Assembly: GCA_043736395.1 (NCBI GenBank)
Contig: JAYTCQ010000252.1
Coordinates: 1-17,181 of the forward strand
Origin: JAFDVL01 sp043736395
GTDB taxonomy: Bacteria; Acidobacteriota; Blastocatellia; RBC074
DNA: 17,181 nt
Reading direction: 5' to 3'
The notes beneath the pieces were generated by a model, which saw nothing but the letters and a program-made list of their open reading frames with translations, had not been told where the DNA came from and did not search any database. Position numbers and translations under genes: made by a program. Shown in pieces: positions 1 to 7,790 of this stretch. The first letter of the stretch is position 1. Each line of letters starts with the position of its first letter.

Positions 1-149
1 CAAAGGGTTTATAGACTTAGCATTTCGGCATCAGTGATTTTTCGCTCCGCTAACCCGTTGTTGAGCAATAGTTTATTTGAACCCCTGATTCACATATTAT
101 CTGGGTTCGGCAAGAGTTCAAGGCAGATTTAAGCGATGCTTTCCTCGAA

Positions 150-521
150 ATGCGGGATGAAAATATCAAGATGTATATCGAAGCCACTTTCGGTAGCAAA
201 ATACTTGAAGAGCTAGCGCCAATGGATGGTGAACACGAGATTATCAAGAAGCGATACTGTGCTTTCTTTCAGACAGAACTCGACGACTTACTAAAATGGC
301 TTAATCCTCCTTATCTTGTGTTAGCTGGCGTAAACACGCACGCTTGTATTCGCACGGCTGCAACTGATGCTTACCAGCTTGATTATCGGGTGCAAATCAT
401 CAGCGATTGCGTCGCCTCGCCTGACCAGCGGCATCACGATGTTTCGCTGGATTATTTAGAAAGGGTTTCAAAAGTAGTTAAGCTTGATGAATTTATTAAA
501 GCGATTGGTAAAAATATTTGA
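150..521 (+). CDS. Isochorismatase-family cysteine hydrolase, 5'-truncated remnant
   Basis: The protein matches the C-terminal two-thirds of the isochorismatase-like hydrolase fold. It has the KKRYCAFFQTELDDLL block with the conserved lysine, the LAGVNTHACIRTAATDAY block with the nucleophilic cysteine, and the strand ending in SDC. Family members are normally about 180 residues and start with a strand carrying the catalytic Asp (D-x-Q). That part is missing here. The reading frame is open back to 81, and the family-like stretch HIIWVRQEF lies upstream of the first ATG, so ATG 150 falls inside the domain. A stop at 78-80 precedes it, and no frame in bases 1-80 encodes the D-x-Q strand. With one triad residue absent it is probably not an active hydrolase. 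The frame stops 3 bases before the next gene. Family assignment is confident; functionality is doubtful. Confidence 0.7.
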   Translation: MRDENIKMYIEATFGSKILEELAPMDGEHEIIKKRYCAFFQTELDDLLKWLNPPYLVLAGVNTHACIRTAATDAYQLDYRVQIISDCVASPDQRHHDVSLDYLERVSKVVKLDEFIKAIGKNI

Positions 522-524
522 TTT

Positions 525-1052
525 ATGAAAACAGTAGAGGTTGTCCCACATAACCCAAATTGGCAAAATGAATTCCAAATGGAAGCTAAACAGATTACCT
601 CTGCGATGGGTGAAATGCTCGTCGCCATTCATCATATCGGCAGCACAGCTATTCCCGGTATTTATGCAAAACCCGTCATTGATATGCTGGTCGAAGTCAG
701 AGATATTACTGAAGTTGAGGCACGAAGTTCGGCGATGGAGTTGATTGGTTATGAAGTGATGGGCGAGTTTGGCATTCCCGGTCGCCGGTATTTTCGTAAG
801 GAAAATCAAGCAGGAATCAGGACTCATCAAGTCCATACGTTCGAGTTAGGCTCGGCACAAATCACGCGGCATCTAGCATTCCGCGACTTTAAGATCGCGC
901 ATCCTGAAGAAGCACAAAAATACAGTGAGCTAAAAAGAAAGTTGGCGGCGGAGCACCCGCAAAATATGGATGGTTATATCGACGGTAAGGATGGTTTCAT
1001 CAAAGAAATAGACCGCAGGGCGGCACAGTGGCTTGCCTCGCAGACTGAATAA
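525..1052 (+). CDS. GrpB/UPF0157 family protein
   Basis: This 175-residue protein has the hallmarks of the GrpB (UPF0157) family: an early PHNPNW motif, HHIGSTAIPGIYAKPVIDML at about residues 36-55, and a later block with conserved Arg/His. The family adopts a nucleotidyltransferase-like fold in which the GS...D pattern (G39, S40, D53) resembles the nucleotide-binding and metal sites. No cellular reaction is firmly established for it. Length is usual for the family. The ATG lies 3 bases after the preceding stop, with no clear Shine-Dalgarno, so translation may depend on coupling. Two consecutive in-frame stops (taa tag) end it. Small genes of this type often sit in accessory regions, which fits the neighbours. 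Confidence 0.85.
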   Translation: MKTVEVVPHNPNWQNEFQMEAKQITSAMGEMLVAIHHIGSTAIPGIYAKPVIDMLVEVRDITEVEARSSAMELIGYEVMGEFGIPGRRYFRKENQAGIRTHQVHTFELGSAQITRHLAFRDFKIAHPEEAQKYSELKRKLAAEHPQNMDGYIDGKDGFIKEIDRRAAQWLASQTE

Positions 1053-1124
1053 TAGAAAGCTGAGATGGCGAAAGAATGCGTAGCAACAGGCGGCGAGAAT
1101 TATCATGGCAATCTGCCGGAAGGT
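1053..1124 (+). repeat. Direct repeat, copy 1 (upstream of DUF2200 gene)
   Basis: This stretch starts right at the GrpB stop and matches the stretch starting at the DUF2200 stop (copy 2, 1485-1558). By eye, 44 of 66 aligned bases agree from 1059 and 1493 onward without gaps. Both copies open with TAGAAA. When translated they read alike (K-E-x-V, G-x-E-x-Y, NLP), but mismatches are not concentrated at third codon positions, so a coding role is unproven. Confidence 0.6.
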
Positions 1125-1133
1125 GCAAAAAAT

Positions 1134-1487
1134 ATGAATAATAATACGAAATTTTACAGAATGACTTTTGCAACTGTTTACCCACTTTATATTCAAAAAG
1201 TGGAGCGGAAAGCTCGCACAAAAGCAGAAGTAGATGAAATTATTTTTTGGATGACCGGATATAACGAACAAACATTGCAGCAGCACATTGATAATAAAAC
1301 TGACTTTGAAACTTTCTTCGCTCAGGCGCCACTAATTAATCCAAATGTTTCAAAAATTACAGGTGTCATTTGCGGTTATCGTGTGGAAGAAATCGAAGAC
1401 AAATTAATTCAGCAAGTTCGTTATTTAGATAAGTTAATTGATGAATTAGCTAAGGGTAGGGCAATGGACAAGATTTTAAGGAAGTAG
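1134..1487 (+). CDS. DUF2200 domain-containing protein
   Basis: The sequence from residue 8 (RMTFATVYPLYIQKVERKAR) followed by TKAEVDEIIFWMTGY is characteristic of DUF2200, a small family of about 115-120 residues with no known function. Starting at ATG 1134 gives 117 residues, the usual size, with a GGAAGG Shine-Dalgarno about 9 bases upstream (1118-1123). An in-frame ATG at 1065 would add 23 residues that come from a direct repeat also found downstream of the gene, so I reject that start. The second half (GVICGYRVEEIEDKLIQQVR) is the conserved core; the tail is rich in Lys/Asp. The gene sits between two copies of a ~70-bp direct repeat, which suggests it arrived or duplicated as a unit. Confidence 0.85.
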   Translation: MNNNTKFYRMTFATVYPLYIQKVERKARTKAEVDEIIFWMTGYNEQTLQQHIDNKTDFETFFAQAPLINPNVSKITGVICGYRVEEIEDKLIQQVRYLDKLIDELAKGRAMDKILRK

Positions 1488-1558
1488 AAACGGCAGAAAA
1501 GGTGAAAGAATTTGTCGTCATAGGAAGCGAGACTTATTACGCTAATTTGCCCAAATTT
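1485..1558 (+). repeat. Direct repeat, copy 2 (downstream of DUF2200 gene)
   Basis: This is the partner of copy 1 at 1053-1124, starting at the DUF2200 stop codon. The frame from 1460 to the stop at 1574-1576 is open and contains a peptide like the one encoded by copy 1, including a GTG at 1502. I see no ribosome binding site clear enough to call a gene. Confidence 0.55.
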
Positions 1559-1621
1559 TCGCACAGGCATCATTGATTCTCACTCAAATAAAAATCTCTT
1601 AAATACCTAATAAACTACTTG

Positions 1622-1668
1622 CGTAGCCACTTGACTTCATATGCTATTCCCGTAGTTAAGTGACTACG
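1622..1668 (+). promoter_or_regulatory. Candidate ArsR operator overlapping the GTG start
   Basis: CGTAGCCACTTGAC (1622-1635) and GTTAAGTGACTACG (1655-1668) form an inverted repeat with 12 of 14 positions matching. The right part also contains a smaller dyad, GTAGT-N6-ACTAC (1652-1667), which covers the GTG start codon at 1660. A TTGACT -35-like element (1631-1636) lies in the left arm. ArsR repressors typically bind such AT-rich dyads over their own promoters, so autoregulation of the ArsR-SRPBCC pair is likely. The exact promoter is uncertain. Confidence 0.5.
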
Positions 1669-1998
1669 TATATAAATTTAAGACGAGACGTTTTCCAAGC
1701 CATCGCAGACCCGACCAGACGGGCGATACTTCTGTTAGTTGCCGCACAATCAATGACGGCAGGTGCAATCGCCGCAAACTTTGACACTGCCAGACCGACC
1801 GTTTCAAAACATCTGCAAATACTCACCGAGTGCGAATTGCTTGAAGCGGAGCAAACGGATCGAGAAATTTACTATCATTTAAATCCCGACAAGATAAAAG
1901 AATTAGACGAATTTATCGAGCAGTTCCGCAAGATTTGGGAAACTCGTTTCAACCAGCTTGACGATTTATTATCAAAAATGAAGGAACAAAAAAAATGA
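1660..1998 (+). CDS. ArsR-family (SmtB/ArsR winged-helix) transcriptional regulator
   Basis: This 112-residue repressor has the ArsR signature VFQAIADPTRRAILLLVA (residues 11-28) and a winged helix-turn-helix at about 32-56 (TARPTVSKHLQIL), followed by the wing EQTDREIYYHLN. It lacks the usual metal-binding CVC motif, as is typical of the ArsR subgroup paired with SRPBCC genes, so the inducer is unknown. A stop at 1657-1659 forces the start at GTG 1660 or later. No Shine-Dalgarno is present and the start lies inside a dyad, so the mRNA may be leaderless. The stop overlaps the next gene's start (ATGA at 1995-1998), meaning tight translational coupling. Confidence 0.88.
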   Translation: MTTYINLRRDVFQAIADPTRRAILLLVAAQSMTAGAIAANFDTARPTVSKHLQILTECELLEAEQTDREIYYHLNPDKIKELDEFIEQFRKIWETRFNQLDDLLSKMKEQKK

Positions 1999-2420
1999 AC
2001 AATAATTTGCTATTTGATTTTACCGTTGATAAACCGGCAAAAACTGTATTTATAACCAGGGAATTTGCTGCCGAACTTTCGCTGGTATGGGATGCTTTTA
2101 CCAAACCGGAAATGCTGGATCAATGGGTAGCTCCCAAACCTTGGGCTTCCAAAACTAAGTATATGAATTTTGAAGTTGGTGGAAACAGATTTTATGCGAT
2201 GGTCAGCCCCGAAGGACAAGAACGTTGGTCAATTCAGGAATATACTTCGATTACTCCAAAAACCAATTTTAAACTTTATAATGCTTTTGCAGACAAAGAT
2301 GAAAATCCTGAATTGCCTGGTTCTGAATGGGACTACAATTTCAGCGAACAAAACGGTATTACAAAAATGACGTTGAAAAATTTGGAAGAGTTATTGGTAA
2401 CTTTATCGCAACGGCAGTAA
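1995..2420 (+). CDS. SRPBCC/AHSA1-family protein, probable internal deletion
   Basis: Residues 17-123 match the AHSA1-like branch of the SRPBCC (START/Bet v1) fold: TVFITREFAAELSLVWDAFT, then LDQWVAPKPW, then SEWDYNFSEQNGITK. These proteins bind hydrophobic ligands and are commonly partnered with ArsR repressors, as here. Relatives continue with another strand plus the start of the C-terminal helix, containing a motif like EMGFKEGFT, before a terminal TM.LxNLxELL segment. Here residue 124 (ITK) runs directly into MTLKNLEELLVTL, so about 26 residues seem missing in frame. The length of 141 versus roughly 160-165 in relatives supports this. It overlaps the ArsR gene by 4 bases. Folding and ligand binding are questionable. 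Confidence 0.8.
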   Translation: MNNNLLFDFTVDKPAKTVFITREFAAELSLVWDAFTKPEMLDQWVAPKPWASKTKYMNFEVGGNRFYAMVSPEGQERWSIQEYTSITPKTNFKLYNAFADKDENPELPGSEWDYNFSEQNGITKMTLKNLEELLVTLSQRQ

Positions 2421-2444
2421 GTAGGTGAGCAAAATAAATCCAGT

Positions 2445-2639
2445 TTAGACAGGATTGACAAGATAAACAGGATTTAAGCATCTGAACATAAATTCTACGG
2501 TATAAAGAATTTTCTCAGTACGATAAAAACAGGCTCTGCGACACTCATTAGACCTCAAAACTTATGTTAAGGTGCTTACGATTCCCCAATGTTGGCGAGT
2601 GTTTTTTCTCATCTTGTCAATACTGTCAATCCTGTCTAA
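2445..2639. repeat. Inverted-repeat-flanked intergenic element
   Basis: TTAGACAGGATTGAC followed by AAGAT (2445-2464) reappears in reverse complement at 2611-2639, with a 9-base insertion between the two blocks. The ~146 bases between the arms have no credible ORF. The arms are made of the word ACAGGATTGACA / AAGATAAACAGGATT, a vocabulary I recognise from intergenic repeats in unrelated bacterial genomes. The element could be a MITE-like insertion or one of the local word hairpins. The stretch 2421-2665 holds nothing else that I can identify. Confidence 0.5.
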
Positions 2640-2665
2640 GTCTGCTTTATTTGGCGTGGGTACTT

Positions 2666-3102
2666 ATGAACATACAAGAACAAATCAAAGAGTACCTTAC
2701 TAACCAACCTGAACCAAAACGCACCGACCTGCAAGAGTTGCACCGCATGATTCTGGAAGTATTGCCAGCATGTAAGTTATGGTTCCTGGATGGTAAAAAC
2801 AGTGAAAATAAAACTGTTTCTAATCCTAATGTAGGATATGGAATTCAAACCATAAAATATGCTGAGGGAAAAACCAGGGAGTTTTATCAAATTGGTTTGA
2901 GTGCAAACAAAAGCGGAATTTCTGTTTATATCCTTGGTATCAAGGATAAGACATACTTAGCTCAAACGTATGGAAAAAAACTAGGCAAGGCGAGTGTGAG
3001 CGGATATTGCATCAGGTTCAAAACTATAAAAGATATAAACATTGACATACTTCAAGCATCAATACGATATGGGGTTGAGGCTACGAATGAAAAACCAATC
3101 CA

Positions 3103-3106
<4 letters not shown>
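2666..3106 (+). CDS. DUF1801 (YdhG-like) domain protein
   Basis: The protein of 146 residues shows DUF1801 features: an N-terminal helical segment (IQEQIKEYLTNQPEPKRTDL), ELHRMILEVLPACKLWFLDG, then strands with NPNVGYG and, near the end, the GKASVSGYCIRFKTIKDI block. The family has a small alpha/beta fold and no assigned reaction. I choose ATG 2666 because the upstream extension to 2564 is translated from the inverted repeat at 2611-2639 and is Cys-rich, unlike the family. A GTGGG element precedes the start. The stop overlaps the next ATG (ATGA at 3103-3106), coupling it to the alcohol dehydrogenase. Confidence 0.8.
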
Positions 3107-4149
<1,043 letters not shown>

Positions 4150-4161
<12 letters not shown>

Positions 4162-4230
4162 ATTTTGGATGCTAGCTGTTGGAGGTTGGATATGAGTTCC
4201 GAAACCCGAAACCTAACACCCGACACCTGC
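4150..4230. repeat. Degenerate word repeat after the ADH gene
   Basis: TTGGATGTTAGAT, TTGGATGCTAGCT and GTTGGAGGTTGGAT follow each other as degenerate copies of one word. They are followed by a C/A-rich stretch (CCGAAACCCGAAACCTAACACCC, 4200-4222) that partly complements them. The pairing is poor, unlike the other hairpins in this window, so this may be a decayed copy. Its words recur in the hairpin at 17049-17110. Confidence 0.45.
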
Positions 4231-4270
4231 CCTAATTCGCCAGAATTCTTATCGAAAATCGAACGTGGGA

Positions 4271-4306
4271 TTTATAGTCCCTTAATTTTGGTATATTCTG
4301 TTTCCT
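4271..4306 (+). promoter_or_regulatory. Candidate promoter for the response regulator
   Basis: TATATT at 4292-4297 is a good -10 element. The -35 candidate TTTATA (4271-4276) is weak, with a 15-base spacer. The predicted transcription start is only 2-3 bases before ATG 4307. With no Shine-Dalgarno present, this points to a leaderless or near-leaderless message. Confidence 0.35.
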
Positions 4307-5710
4307 ATGGCTCGAAAAGGAAATATCTTAGTCATTGACGACGAAGAAATCATGCGGGATGTGTTGGAAACAATTCTTTCATCAGATGGCTATCGCGTTG
4401 ATCTTGCAAAACAAGGCGAAGAAGGGCTGGCGAAATACTCCGAAAAAAATTACGACGTAGTTTTATTGGATGTTTCAATGCCCGGCATTGGCGGCATCAG
4501 TACGCTGGAACAAATTCTCAAACTCGATCACGAAGCCGTCGTCATTATGATTACGGCTTTCGCAACGTTTGAGACCGCCGTTGCCGCTTGGCAACTTGGT
4601 GCATATAATTGCGTTCGCAAGCCATTCGAAAATGACTACATTTTAAAAACTGTCGCCGCTGGAATCAATCGCCGCCGCAAAGACGAAGAACGCCAAACGC
4701 TGAAGCGAACTTTGAAAGCTTCAGCGGATCGCAGTCAAATTGTTGGCAATTCTGCGCCGATGCGCGAAGTATACGATTTGATTGAACAGGTCGCTCCGGC
4801 GCGGACTACAATATTAATTACAGGAGAATCGGGAACCGGAAAAGAAGTCGTTGCCCGCTCCATCCACTTCTCTTCTCCGCGGTCGGAAAGCGGTCAGTTC
4901 GTTGCCGTCAATTGCAGCAATATTCCTTCTGAGTTATTGGAGTCAGAATTATTCGGACATACGCGCGGAGCCTTTACCGGTGCGGTCAACGCGAAGAAAG
5001 GATTATTCGAAGTCGCCGATGGAGGATCAATTTTTCTGGATGAAATCAGTACCATTCCGCCGGAAACTCAGGCTCGATTATTGCGTGTCATTCAGGAACG
5101 CGAATTCACTCCGCTGGGCGATACGACGCCACACAAAGTTGATGCGCGAATTATTGCGGCGACCAATACGGATTTAAAACGCGCTGTTCAAAATGGCGAA
5201 TTTCGCGAAGATTTGTTTTATCGCTTGAACGTCATCAACATCCACCTGCCGCCGCTGCGCAATCGGCGTTCGGATATTTTGCCGCTGACGCAACATTTTA
5301 TTAGAAAATATAATCTCGAAAATAATCGGCAAGTCTCGGATCAAATCTCCGTCGAAGTGCTGAATATTCTGGAAAAATATCCCTTCCCCGGCAACGTTCG
5401 TGAACTGGAGTCTTCGATTGAACGTGCCGTCATTATTGCTCGCAGTAACGAATTAACCGTCGAGTGTTTACGCCCTGAAATTATTAATCCTGAACTAGCT
5501 GAGTTTGAAAATAAATCTACGATTGAAGCTCGTGAAATCCACATCGAAAGCGGCATCGCCTTCTACGATGAAGTATCGCGTTTCGAAATTGAGTTGATCA
5601 AAAAAGCCCTTGAATTCACCGAAGGCCATCAAAGCCGCGCTTCAAAATTACTCGGATTAAATAACACGACGCTGAATAGCAAGATTAAGGCGTACAATAT
5701 AAAAGTGTGA
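4307..5710 (+). CDS. NtrC-family sigma-54-dependent response regulator
   Basis: All three domains are present in 467 residues. The receiver (about 5-122) has DD11-12, phosphoacceptor Asp55 (VVLLD), Thr83 and Lys105. The sigma-54 AAA+ domain (about 145-382) has Walker A GESGTGKE (173-180), the sigma-54 contact loop GAFTGA (221-226), Walker B SIFLDE (241-246) and FREDLFYRLNV with likely arginine fingers. A Fis-type helix-turn-helix ends the protein (HQSRASKLLGLNNTTLNSKI, 441-460). It should activate RpoN promoters after phosphorylation by an unknown kinase. No histidine kinase is adjacent, so it is an orphan regulator. The product is confident but its target genes are not visible. The stop lies directly before a hairpin with a T-run. 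Confidence 0.95.
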   Translation: MARKGNILVIDDEEIMRDVLETILSSDGYRVDLAKQGEEGLAKYSEKNYDVVLLDVSMPGIGGISTLEQILKLDHEAVVIMITAFATFETAVAAWQLGAYNCVRKPFENDYILKTVAAGINRRRKDEERQTLKRTLKASADRSQIVGNSAPMREVYDLIEQVAPARTTILITGESGTGKEVVARSIHFSSPRSESGQFVAVNCSNIPSELLESELFGHTRGAFTGAVNAKKGLFEVADGGSIFLDEISTIPPETQARLLRVIQEREFTPLGDTTPHKVDARIIAATNTDLKRAVQNGEFREDLFYRLNVINIHLPPLRNRRSDILPLTQHFIRKYNLENNRQVSDQISVEVLNILEKYPFPGNVRELESSIERAVIIARSNELTVECLRPEIINPELAEFENKSTIEAREIHIESGIAFYDEVSRFEIELIKKALEFTEGHQSRASKLLGLNNTTLNSKIKAYNIKV

Positions 5711-5787
5711 AAGTGATGAGTAGAAAGTAATGAGTGATGAGTTGAAAGACACTCATTCCTCATCACTTTCTACTCATTACTTTTTTT
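5711..5787. terminator. Word hairpin with T-run (terminator-like)
   Basis: Arms 5711-5742 and 5751-5782 are reverse complements at 28 of 32 positions, with an 8-base loop. The mismatches are mostly transitions, which leave G-U pairs in RNA. A run of T's at 5781-5787 follows. The arms are iterations of AAGTGATGAGT / AAGTAATGAGT. It begins right after the response regulator stop and ends 3 bases before the NYN start codon. It is closely related to the hairpin at 6245-6326. Confidence 0.75.
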
Positions 5788-5790
5788 CCC

Positions 5791-6258
5791 ATGCTTCTCA
5801 TTGATGGCAACAACCTAATCGGCAGTCGAATCCACTCCGCCGCTTCCCTTTCTGCCGCGCGAAAAACCTTGCTCGAAGAACTGGCCAAATTCACGCGCAT
5901 CAAAAAGAAAAAAGTAGCTGTCGTCTTTGACGGCATGCCGGAAATTAATATCGCGGACGGTTCCAGCTACCGAAGCGTCAAAGTTTTTTACGGCGGCGAA
6001 GGCTCCGACGCAGATACAAGAATTTTAAAAATCGTCGAAAACCAGAGCAATAAAGCAATTTTGACTGTAGTCACTTCCGACGGAGCCTTAAGTGGAGCCG
6101 TCAAAGCCTATGGCGTAAAAATTATGAAAGCCGGAACCTTCCGAAATTTATTGCAGGAAGTTGAAGACGTCGTCGAACGCGAAGATGATTTTCAAATGAA
6201 TGATATGGACAAGTGGATGAGGTATTTTGGCGTGGATGAGGAGGAAAGTAATGAGTAA
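5791..6258 (+). CDS. NYN-domain (YacP-like) putative ribonuclease
   Basis: The start MLLIDGNNLIGSR is the classic first strand of NYN/PIN-like domains related to YacP (Rae1-type nucleases). Acidic positions expected for metal-dependent cleavage are visible at Asp5, Asp47 (VVFDG), Asp73/Asp75 (GSDADTRI) and Asp97 (VVTSDGAL). Length is 155 residues. A role in RNA decay or processing is inferred from the family. Start choice is fixed by the conserved first strand, yet there is no Shine-Dalgarno: a hairpin and T-run end only 3 bases upstream. The last residues (SNE) and the stop are encoded by the first word of the next hairpin, so the gene is bracketed on both sides by copies of the same repeat. 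Confidence 0.82.
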   Translation: MLLIDGNNLIGSRIHSAASLSAARKTLLEELAKFTRIKKKKVAVVFDGMPEINIADGSSYRSVKVFYGGEGSDADTRILKIVENQSNKAILTVVTSDGALSGAVKAYGVKIMKAGTFRNLLQEVEDVVEREDDFQMNDMDKWMRYFGVDEEESNE

Positions 6259-6326
6259 CGAGTGATGAGTAACGAGTGTCTTTAAAACTCTTCACTCGTT
6301 ACTCATCACTTTCTACTCATCACTTT
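6245..6326. terminator. Word hairpin between convergent genes
   Basis: Arms 6245-6278 and 6293-6326 match at 30 of 34 positions, with a 14-base loop and T-rich outer end. The words are AAAGTAATGAGTAACGAGTG / AGTGATGAGT. The left arm contains the NYN stop codon and the right arm ends 2 bases before the stop of the convergent TonB-domain gene. It could terminate transcription from both sides. It is related to the hairpin at 5711-5782. Confidence 0.72.
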
Positions 6327-6328
6327 TA

Positions 6329-7780
6329 CTACTGTTCTTTCGTAGTTTTTTCTTCGATGCGTTTTTCCATCCGCATTTTCACTGCGCCGTTTGCGCCAGG
6401 TTCTCCGAATTCAAATGATCGCAAAAACTGACCCGGCATCATGTGTGGGCCGTCTTCGTTGATTTTGTAATCTGCTGGAACTTTGAATAATTCCTTGTCA
6501 GGCTCGCTACGATTAATATTGGTCAGGCGATAGATGTCTTCGCCAAAACGGGGGTCATTGAATTTGCGTAACACTGTCACTTCAAGCTCAGGCGAAGTCC
6601 AGGTCTCCGTGATCACATTGATAGGGTTATCATTGCCGAGTTCACCCGCTGGAATAATCATAACGGTGCGAGAACCTTCACATTCAACCCCTTGAATATT
6701 TTGCTTTCCGAGAACTTCTGTTTTTTTCTCGTACTTATTGCCCGCACCAGTGAAAATTTTAATGTCATGACTTTCTGGCAAACCAACTGGCTTAGGTGTA
6801 GCCAGAGTAAAGGTCTTTTGCGAAGCATCAGACACTGGCCCATCACTTAAGGTAAAGTTAAATGTCAAAATCCCTTGCACTTTAACGGGCTGACCATTCA
6901 TTTCAGTAGGTTGAAATTTCCATTGATGCGCGGCTTCGGATGCAGCTTCAGCGAGTAAAGGATGTCCGCCAACAATATCTTCTGTAACCACTTCCCCTTT
7001 TTCATTCACTACAACTCTGACCTGGACTGCACCCTGAACGCCAGCCGCTTTTGCAGCTGCCGGATACTTTGGTTGAGATTTGCTGATAGCATTGGCTGTC
7101 AGGACTCCGCCTGAAACCCTCTGAATCGTTGGTGCACCGCCAACAATTTTTTCCGTCGAAGCGGTCGAAGACCTAACGATAACTCTAGATTCTTTGATAG
7201 GAGAATCGGACTTAGAATTTTCCATAAAATTAATCCGAACGGTTGGCATCTTGGAGGCAGTCTTCTCTTTCGGGTTTAGCAAATAAGTTGTGCCCGCTAC
7301 CGGATCATAAATGGAAATGTGCTTCGGTAAATCCTTCATCGCTTCAGCAAATGGCCCGTAGGCCTGCAAAACTGATTCCTGTCGAATTCGACCTTCGATG
7401 TCTCTCGCCACAGAAGCATTGCTCTTTCGGGTGATGCGGTTGCCGTCCCCGAGTGTCTGAATATGCTCGCTGACGATTTCTGCGGAATACGGTTTACCTT
7501 TGACAACTTTAGCGTCCATTCTGATTTGCGAGGTTGCAAAGCTATAATCAGCGCCTCCAACACTCAACCCGGGCACAGCCCCATTCGGAGTCGCATGGCT
7601 AAAAAACATAGTCTGTTCGCCGCTACCTGTTCCATCGGTAATAACCTTAACTTCACGATTGATTATCACATCCTGTTTTTCAGTCCTGGCTTTGTCAGGC
7701 ACAGGATTTTGCGCGACAACAACCAGGCTATTCGCAATGAGCGCAAAGGCACTGGCGATACTAATCAATTTACGATTCAT
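6329..7780 (-). CDS. Secreted TonB C-terminal-domain protein (energy-transducer-like)
   Basis: I use the start at 7780 (MNRKLISIASAFALIANSL), which gives a signal peptide (1 to about 23, ending VVAQ) and has a GGAGG Shine-Dalgarno 5 bases upstream. The longer ORF to 7819 is translated from a hairpin. The 483-residue protein has three parts. Residues about 40-190 carry ARDIEGRIRQES and ISIYDPVAGTTYLLNP. Residues about 226-311 form a TonB C-terminal domain (SQPKYPAAAKAAGVQG, GGHPLLAEAASEAAHQWKF, ILTFNFTL). Residues about 355-440 (GVECEGSRTVMIIPAG, YRLTNINRSEPDKELF, VPADY) seem to continue the first part. No transmembrane anchor remains after signal cleavage, so it is a periplasmic or envelope protein rather than a classical TonB. 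It is the last gene of the sigma/anti-sigma operon. Confidence 0.8.
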   Translation of the reverse strand: MNRKLISIASAFALIANSLVVVAQNPVPDKARTEKQDVIINREVKVITDGTGSGEQTMFFSHATPNGAVPGLSVGGADYSFATSQIRMDAKVVKGKPYSAEIVSEHIQTLGDGNRITRKSNASVARDIEGRIRQESVLQAYGPFAEAMKDLPKHISIYDPVAGTTYLLNPKEKTASKMPTVRINFMENSKSDSPIKESRVIVRSSTASTEKIVGGAPTIQRVSGGVLTANAISKSQPKYPAAAKAAGVQGAVQVRVVVNEKGEVVTEDIVGGHPLLAEAASEAAHQWKFQPTEMNGQPVKVQGILTFNFTLSDGPVSDASQKTFTLATPKPVGLPESHDIKIFTGAGNKYEKKTEVLGKQNIQGVECEGSRTVMIIPAGELGNDNPINVITETWTSPELEVTVLRKFNDPRFGEDIYRLTNINRSEPDKELFKVPADYKINEDGPHMMPGQFLRSFEFGEPGANGAVKMRMEKRIEEKTTKEQ

Positions 7781-7790
7781 ACATTCCTCC

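Noticed and set aside
45..66. Half of an integron attC site (GCTAACCCGTTGTTGAGC) before the truncated isochorismatase gene
   Set aside because: It resembles a left attC half by eye, and the neighbours are cassette-like genes, but no matching GTTRRRY right half or complementary strand follows and no integrase is visible.
5711..6326. CRISPR-like array from repeated GTGATGAGT words
   Set aside because: There are no regular spacers, the words are degenerate and arranged as hairpin arms, and no cas genes are present.
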